Source of the DNA: Sphingomonas montanisoli
GTDB lineage: Bacteria > Pseudomonadota > Alphaproteobacteria > Sphingomonadales > Sphingomonadaceae
Direction of reading: 5' to 3'
Assembly (NCBI RefSeq): GCF_008274695.1
Contig: NZ_VTOU01000004.1
Location: 1-64,000, forward strand
Length of the DNA stretch: 64,000 bases
This document shows, in pieces, positions 56,922 to 64,000 of the stretch (position 1 is its first letter; each line of letters opens with the position of its first letter). A model generated the notes under the pieces. That model saw only the letters and a list, made by a program, of their open reading frames with translations, did no database searches and was not told where the DNA came from. Made by a program: the position numbers and the translations under genes.

Positions 56922-58463
56922 TTATTGGCCGAAATCCGCAGATAGCGATCGCGTTGCTGCCTCCCGCGCCGCAGCGATCAATGCGCCAGCTTTGGCTTCG
57001 CACTCGCGCTGCTCATATATAGGGTCGCTGTCCGCAACGATACCTGCGCCGGCCTGCACATGCATCACGCCGTCCTTCACGATCGCGGTGCGCAGGACTA
57101 TGCAGCTGTCCATCGATCCGTCGGGCGAGAAATAGCCGACGCCCCCCGCATAGGCGCCGCGCGTCTCGGGCTCGAGTTCGGCGATGATCTCGCACGCGCG
57201 TACCTTTGGAGCGCCGGAAACAGTCCCCGCCGGGAAACCTGCGAACAGCGCGTCGAGCGCGTCCTTCGCCGGATCGAGCCGGCCCACCACGTTCGACACG
57301 ATGTGCATGACGTGGCTGTAATATTCGACGGTGTAACTGTCGGTCACTTCGACGGTGCCGGCCGACGCCACCCGGCCAACATCGTTGCGGCCAAGATCGA
57401 GCAGCATCAGATGCTCGGCGCGCTCCTTGGGATCGGCAAGCAGGCTGTCGCGATTGTGCGCGTCCTCGGCGGCGGTCTTGCCGCGCGGGCGGGTGCCGGC
57501 GATCGGGCGGATCGTCACCTCGCCATCGCGTGCGCGCACCAGGATTTCGGGCGACGAGCCGATCACAGCGAAGCCGGGCAGGTCGAGGAAATAGAGGAAG
57601 GGCGACGGGTTGATCCGGCGCAGCGCGCGATACAGTTCGATGGGCGGCAGCGCGAAGGGCACCGCAAAACGCTGCGCCAGCACCACCTGGAAGATGTCAC
57701 CGGCTGCGATATAATCCTTGGCCTTCAGGACCATCTCGCCATAGCGGCCGGGGGGCAGCTGCGGCTTGGGGACGATCGTCGCGGGATCGATCGGATTGAT
57801 CGTGCGGCTTGGCAACGGCTGCGACAGCTTTGCGGCCTGTTCCTCGATCCGCGCGATGCCTTGTGCGATCTTTGCCTCGGGTGTGCCGGTGGTTTCGGGC
57901 CACAGCGGGGCGACCATCCACAGGGCGTCGGACAGGCGATCGAAGACCAGTACCGTCGTCGGCCGCGCGAACAGCATGTCGGGCAGATCAAGCGGGTTGG
58001 GGGCGGGGCGGGGGAGCCGCTCGACCAGTCCGATCGTCTCATAGGCGAAATAGCCGACGAGGCAGGCGAGCGTGGGCGGCAACCCTTCGGGCACGTCCAT
58101 GCGGCAGCGCGTGACGAGATCGCGCATTGCGGCGAGCGCGCCGCCCTCGACCGCTTCGAAAGCATCCCGATCGTTGGCCCAGTGGCGGTTGATCTCCGCG
58201 ACATTGCCGCGAGCGCGGAACATCAGGTCCGGCGCGAGGCCCAGAAGGGTGTAGCGGCCGCGCGTTGCGCCGCCTTCGACCGACTCGAGCAGGAAATCGC
58301 CGCGACCAGCCTCGATCAGCTTGAGCGCGGCGGCGACCGGCGTATCGGTGTCGGCGACCTGGCGGCGCCATACGAGCGCGGGCTTGCCGGCGCGCAGGGC
58401 GTCGAGCGCTGAGCGATCCGCGTCGTCCGGTGTCGCCCCCAGCATCACCGATCCAGCCATCAT
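56922..58463 (-). CDS. trpE: Anthranilate synthase component I
   Basis: TrpE converts chorismate to anthranilate with ammonia from TrpG. The 513-residue protein has the chorismate-binding domain with IFQVVLAQRF, SPEILVR, IAGTRPRGKTAAED, LLDLGRNDVGRV and AGAGIVADSDP. The N-terminal LLESVEGG belongs to the tryptophan feedback site. No leader peptide with clustered Trp codons was seen, as the gene is coupled to ppiD upstream (ATGA). Confidence 0.95.
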   Translation of the reverse strand: MMAGSVMLGATPDDADRSALDALRAGKPALVWRRQVADTDTPVAAALKLIEAGRGDFLLESVEGGATRGRYTLLGLAPDLMFRARGNVAEINRHWANDRDAFEAVEGGALAAMRDLVTRCRMDVPEGLPPTLACLVGYFAYETIGLVERLPRPAPNPLDLPDMLFARPTTVLVFDRLSDALWMVAPLWPETTGTPEAKIAQGIARIEEQAAKLSQPLPSRTINPIDPATIVPKPQLPPGRYGEMVLKAKDYIAAGDIFQVVLAQRFAVPFALPPIELYRALRRINPSPFLYFLDLPGFAVIGSSPEILVRARDGEVTIRPIAGTRPRGKTAAEDAHNRDSLLADPKERAEHLMLLDLGRNDVGRVASAGTVEVTDSYTVEYYSHVMHIVSNVVGRLDPAKDALDALFAGFPAGTVSGAPKVRACEIIAELEPETRGAYAGGVGYFSPDGSMDSCIVLRTAIVKDGVMHVQAGAGIVADSDPIYEQRECEAKAGALIAAAREAATRSLSADFGQ

Positions 58464-60385
58464 TGGCCGACGAAGCGCTTCTTGGCTTCGGCGATCGCGG
58501 CAGCGTCGCGGCTGGTGCCGATATCCTGGCCGACCGCGTTCACGAACTGCTCGACCAGCTCGCCGGTCTGCGCGTTCGCCAGCTCACCACGGGTCTGCTC
58601 GACCAGGCCGGGCACCATCTTCAGGTCGGCAGGTTCGATCTTGTCGAGGACGACGACGAACAAAGCGCCGCTGCGCGTATCGGGCGCCAAGGTAACCTTG
58701 CCGGGGCTCAGGCGGAACAGAGCGCGGACGGGTGCGGGAATCTGATCGGGCTGGATGCGCGACAGATCGAGTTGGCGGGCGGCGGCGGGCTGGACCGGGG
58801 GCAGCTTCACGCCGGCTTCGGCGACGGCCTTCTCCAGCGTCATGCCCTTCTTCACCTTGTCGCGGATCGTGGTGGCGATCTGCTGGGCGCGCTTGGCAGT
58901 GCGATCGACCACGATGTCGCGCCCCACGGCGGCGCGCACGGTGGCGAGCGGGATCGGGGTCGGCGCGATTACGCGCGAAACGCCCAGCATCGCATAACGC
59001 TGGTTGGGCACCACCGTCTCAACCGTGGGATCATCCTCGGCGGCGGCTTCGAAGCCCGACTTGAGCAACGCCGCGAGTTCGGGCGGTGCCTTCCAGCCGG
59101 GCTGCGATGGCGCCGCGCCGGTCGCGAGAACGGGCGGCGTCGTGACCACGGTCAGATTGTTGTTCTTCGCGACTTCCTCGAAGCTGGCGCCGTCGGCAAT
59201 CGCACCTTCGATGGTAGAGGAGAGATCGGCGAGCGCGTTGTCGGCCTTGTCCTTGACCAGCGCGGCCTCGATCTCTGGCCGCGCCTCGGCGAGCGACTTG
59301 GCGGGCACGCCGCCGACCTTGGCGACCTTGACGACATACCAGCCGAGCGGCGCCTTGACCGGACCGATCACACCGCCTGCGGGCGCCGCGAACACGGCGT
59401 CGGCGATTGCAGCGTTGGCGCTGCCCGCGAAAGCGGCCTTGCTCTGATCCTTGAGCTCGGCGGCTTCGAGACCGCTGGCCTTGGCGGCGTCGGCGAGCGT
59501 GCCGCCAGACTTCGCCTTGGCGGCGATGGCATTGGCCTGCGCCTGGGTCGGCACGATCAGCTGCGAAAGATCGCGGCTCTCACGCGCGGCATAGTCGGCC
59601 GAGTGCTCCTGATAATAAGCCGCGATGTCGGCATCGCTGGGCTTGGCCTTTGCCGCCACCTGTTCTGCCCCGAACAGCGCGTAACGCAGCACGCGCGTCT
59701 CGGGCTGGGTGTAGTTGGCGATGCGCGCCTTGTAGAAGGCGGCAACCTCGGCATCGGTCGGCGTGCGGGTATCGGCAACGGCAGCCAGCGGGATGATCGC
59801 GACGCGGCCGAGGCGCTTTTCGACCAGCAGCGACGCATAAGGCGACGCGACCTTCGTGGGCGTCATCACCGATCCGGCGAGCGCGGACAGCGCCTGATTG
59901 CGCAGCAGATCGCCGGCGATATCGTTGCGCAGGTCACGCTCGGTGATCCGCTGCTGCGACAGAATCTGGCGCATCGCGGCCTGATCGAACTGGCCGGTCA
60001 CGCCGCGGAAGGCCGGGATGCTGGCGATTTCGGCATCGACGAGCCGCTTGCTGATCGCGAAACCCGCTTCCTTGCCCCACACGTCGATCGCGCGCGCGCC
60101 GATCAGCGACGTGGTGACACGATCGAAGCCGCCATTGGCGATGAAGGCACGCTGATCGACGCCCGGCTGCTGACGGCGCTGCGCCTCCAATTCATTCTGC
60201 GCGCGGCGGATCAATTCGACCGAGCTGACCGACTTTCCGCCAACCTTGGCGACCGTGGTGCCGCCGTCACCGGCGCCCAGCGAGGAGGGCGTGCTCACCC
60301 CCGTCACGATGAACGCCACGAGGATCAGGCCCAGCAGGCCCAATACGAGCCAGGAAGAAAGTGCGCGGCGGAAGAAGGAGATCAT
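58460..60385 (-). CDS. ppiD: Periplasmic folding chaperone/PPIase PpiD-like
   Basis: This 641-residue protein has one N-terminal transmembrane anchor (SSWLVLGLLGLILVAFIVTG), a SurA-N/SurA_N_3-type chaperone domain (VAKVGGKSVSSVELIRRAQN) and one or more parvulin-like PPIase segments (GGVIGPVKAPLGWYVVKVAK). It is membrane-anchored at the periplasmic face near SecYEG and helps newly exported proteins fold. trpE follows with a 4 bp overlap. Confidence 0.9.
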   Translation of the reverse strand: MISFFRRALSSWLVLGLLGLILVAFIVTGVSTPSSLGAGDGGTTVAKVGGKSVSSVELIRRAQNELEAQRRQQPGVDQRAFIANGGFDRVTTSLIGARAIDVWGKEAGFAISKRLVDAEIASIPAFRGVTGQFDQAAMRQILSQQRITERDLRNDIAGDLLRNQALSALAGSVMTPTKVASPYASLLVEKRLGRVAIIPLAAVADTRTPTDAEVAAFYKARIANYTQPETRVLRYALFGAEQVAAKAKPSDADIAAYYQEHSADYAARESRDLSQLIVPTQAQANAIAAKAKSGGTLADAAKASGLEAAELKDQSKAAFAGSANAAIADAVFAAPAGGVIGPVKAPLGWYVVKVAKVGGVPAKSLAEARPEIEAALVKDKADNALADLSSTIEGAIADGASFEEVAKNNNLTVVTTPPVLATGAAPSQPGWKAPPELAALLKSGFEAAAEDDPTVETVVPNQRYAMLGVSRVIAPTPIPLATVRAAVGRDIVVDRTAKRAQQIATTIRDKVKKGMTLEKAVAEAGVKLPPVQPAAARQLDLSRIQPDQIPAPVRALFRLSPGKVTLAPDTRSGALFVVVLDKIEPADLKMVPGLVEQTRGELANAQTGELVEQFVNAVGQDIGTSRDAAAIAEAKKRFVGQ

Positions 60386-60515
60386 CGATTACCGGTCCGA
60401 ATAAGGAGAGGCGATGCCATAGATGGGCCGTCGCCCCGCTTCAAGCATGGTTGGCGTTCGCGGGCACGGTTGCTACGGCGTCGCCATCACAGGATTCGGG
60501 CAGACGGGGATCAAG

Positions 60516-61265
60516 ATGGCGTTGCGCAAGCTGGTTGCAGGCAATTGGAAGATGAACGGATCGATCGCGGCTTTGGCCGAGCTTGATGCGATCGCGGCGG
60601 CGGCCAAGGCCAATGGGACGGTCGATGTCGCGATCTGCCCGCCCTTCACCCTGATTGCCTCCGCGGTGGCGCGCACGCCCGAACTGACGATCGGCGCGCA
60701 GGACTGTCATGCGGCCGCCAAAGGCGCGCATACCGGCTGCATCAGTGCTGCGATGCTGGTCGAGGCGGGTGCGACCCTCGCGATCGTCGGCCATAGCGAG
60801 CGCCGCGCCGATCAGCACGAAACCGATGCCGAGGTGCAGGCCAAAGCGACGGCAGCCATTGCCGCCGGCATGCGCGCGATCGTCTGCGTGGGCGAAACCG
60901 AGGGCGAACGCGACGCCGGTCGTGCGGTCGGGGTGGTCGAGGGGCAACTCGACGGATCGATTCCGCGCGACGGCACCGGCGTGACCCTCGTCGTCGCTTA
61001 TGAACCCGTCTGGGCGATCGGCACCGGTCGCACCCCGTCGGTCGACGATGTTGCCGAGATGCACGCCGCGATCCGTGCGAAGCTTTCGGCGCTGCTGGGT
61101 GCCGAAGGCGCCAAGGTTCGCATCCTGTATGGCGGTTCGGTGAAGCCAGACAATGCCAAGGAACTGCTCTCCGTGGCTGATGTCGACGGTGCCCTCGTCG
61201 GCGGCGCGAGCCTGACGGCGGCGCAGTTCGTGCCGATCATCGAAGGCGGCGCGGCGGCGTCTTGA
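60516..61265 (+). CDS. tpiA: Triosephosphate isomerase
   Basis: This 249-residue TIM-barrel enzyme interconverts dihydroxyacetone phosphate and glyceraldehyde 3-phosphate. The active site includes Lys in AGNWKMNG, His in IVGHSERR and Glu in [11 protein letters not shown], and the phosphate site [12 protein letters not shown]. The ATG at 60516 has GGGGA upstream, and the longer frame from 60423 reads non-coding sequence. It diverges from ppiD. Confidence 0.97.
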   Translation: MALRKLVAGNWKMNGSIAALAELDAIAAAAKANGTVDVAICPPFTLIASAVARTPELTIGAQDCHAAAKGAHTGCISAAMLVEAGATLAIVGHSERRADQHETDAEVQAKATAAIAAGMRAIVCVGETEGERDAGRAVGVVEGQLDGSIPRDGTGVTLVVAYEPVWAIGTGRTPSVDDVAEMHAAIRAKLSALLGAEGAKVRILYGGSVKPDNAKELLSVADVDGALVGGASLTAAQFVPIIEGGAAAS

Positions 61266-61271
61266 CCCCAG

Positions 61272-61380
61272 CCGTCACCCCGGACTTGGTCCGGGGTCCA
61301 CCGGGAGAGGAGCGCTGCGCATCCGTCTCTTGTGTGGCGCAAAAGACTTGGTGGACCCCGGCACAGGGCCGGGGTGACGT
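61272..61380. repeat. Palindromic intergenic repeat (CGTCACCCCGG type)
   Basis: CCGTCACCCCGG at 61272-61283 is mirrored by CCGGGGTGACG near 61369-61379, with inner GGTCCACC/GGTGGACC pairs. The element fills most of the gap between tpiA and secG. Similar sequences recur in sphingomonad intergenic regions. It could act as a terminator or mRNA end stabiliser. Confidence 0.72.
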
Positions 61381-61456
61381 TTAATCATGTTCAAACGTTG
61401 AACCTTTGCGCCCGATCGACTAGATCGCGCGCAATCCTGAAACTGAAAGCGTATCG

Positions 61457-61831
61457 ATGCTCACCTTCCTTCTCGTCGTCCATGCCATCATCGCCGCTGC
61501 GCTCGTTGCGGTGATCCTGATGCAGCGGTCGGAAGGCGGCGGCCTGACCAGCGGCAGCAATGCCGGCGGGCTGATGAGCGCGCGGGGCGCAGCGGATTTC
61601 ATGACCCGCGCTACCACGATCCTCGCGACCCTGTTCGTGCTGCTCAGCATCGGCCTGGCCGCGCTCGCATCCGTCACGCACGGGCCGAGCGAGATCGATA
61701 CCTCGCTGGTTGGCAAGACCGCGACCACGCAGCAGCCCGCACCAGCACCGGTCACCGCCGATCCGCTTGCCGCCGCCGCGGCGCAGGGTTCGGAAGCGCC
61801 CGCCGCGAACGGCGCAGCGCCCGCCAACTAA
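61457..61831 (+). CDS. secG: Preprotein translocase subunit SecG
   Basis: This 124-residue protein has the two-helix SecG core (LLVVHAIIAAALVAVILMQR, then GGGLTSG, then the second helix TTILATLFVLLSIGLAALAS) and an alanine/proline-rich C-terminal tail longer than in E. coli, as usual for alphaproteobacteria. It is part of the SecYEG channel in the inner membrane. Confidence 0.94.
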   Translation: MLTFLLVVHAIIAAALVAVILMQRSEGGGLTSGSNAGGLMSARGAADFMTRATTILATLFVLLSIGLAALASVTHGPSEIDTSLVGKTATTQQPAPAPVTADPLAAAAAQGSEAPAANGAAPAN

Positions 61832-61950
61832 GTCCCGCATTATCGCCGCTATCCGCCGTCCTTCGGGGCGGCGGCTGTCGCGCGCGTCCACAGCTTTTTT
61901 GCACGCCTCACGGAGTCGCCGCCTTGCTCTCGTCCCATGTCCGCGTTTAA

Positions 61951-64000
<2,050 letters not shown>

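Noticed and set aside
56922-58463. Trp leader/attenuator upstream of trpE
   Set aside because: trpE overlaps ppiD by 4 bp, so there is no room for a leader, and no peptide with clustered Trp codons was found.

Overview
The window is high-GC DNA from an alphaproteobacterium, most likely Sphingomonas or a close relative in the Sphingomonadaceae. The grounds are the protein sequences, the gene order (rpmH-rnpA-yidD-yidC-yihA; trpE-ppiD-tpiA-secG-pyrG) and dispersed palindromes of the CGTCATTGCGAG and CGTCACCCCGGAC types. This assignment rests on recognition and was not checked by a database search.

Positions 1 to about 21,450 are one end of a temperate, HK97-type prophage or an island built from one, lying against the 3' end of a tRNA-Asn gene (21451-21525). 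A left arm runs leftward on the minus strand from a Cro/YdaS-like gene: orphan LexA-type DNA-binding protein, CII-like protein, a broken DUF2303 gene, small DNA-binding proteins, RusA resolvase, a methyltransferase, a replication protein carrying an iteron-like array, a NusG/RfaH-like protein, GIY-YIG and HNH nucleases, both terminase subunits, and a portal protein cut by the window edge. The capsid and tail genes would lie to the left of the window. A divergent S24-type repressor gene is followed by a HIRAN-domain gene and then a rightward operon of mostly overlapping small genes (cupin-like protein, Gp37/Gp68-type protein, SNase-like protein, CrpP-like protein), ending in an excisionase-like gene and a tyrosine integrase. 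Four copies of the dyad AATAG-N4-CTATT, two on each side of the repressor/HIRAN pair, look like its operators.

The prophage shows decay. The integrase is interrupted by an in-frame TAG, the DUF2303 gene has lost its middle and its frame, and a second integrase remnant lies beside the tRNA. Several small gene cassettes (3.1-3.5 kb, 5.6-6.4 kb, 14.6-15.3 kb, 17.7-18.2 kb) run against the surrounding operons and may be morons expressed from the lysogen.

From 21.6 kb onward the DNA is chromosomal. The genes in order are NAD kinase, MoaA, a c-di-GMP phosphodiesterase, an OYE-family flavin oxidoreductase, Mfd, SdhE, RecG, a GT4 glycosyltransferase, a group of small membrane or exported proteins (DUF3060, iron-permease family, CAP, an exported Ppx-like protein), a GNAT enzyme, a ComM-type ATPase, an SDR and a DUF3667 protein. 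These are followed by the membrane-protein-insertion cluster rpmH-rnpA-yidD-yidC-yihA, then ubiA, pmbA, an inositol-phosphatase-family gene, mrp, hflK-hflC and a DegP-type protease. The last group is an outer membrane barrel, trpE, ppiD, tpiA, secG, pyrG and the 3' part of a D-lactate dehydrogenase gene. Many neighbours overlap by 4 bp (ATGA/GTGA), and four convergent pairs share overlapping stop codons.
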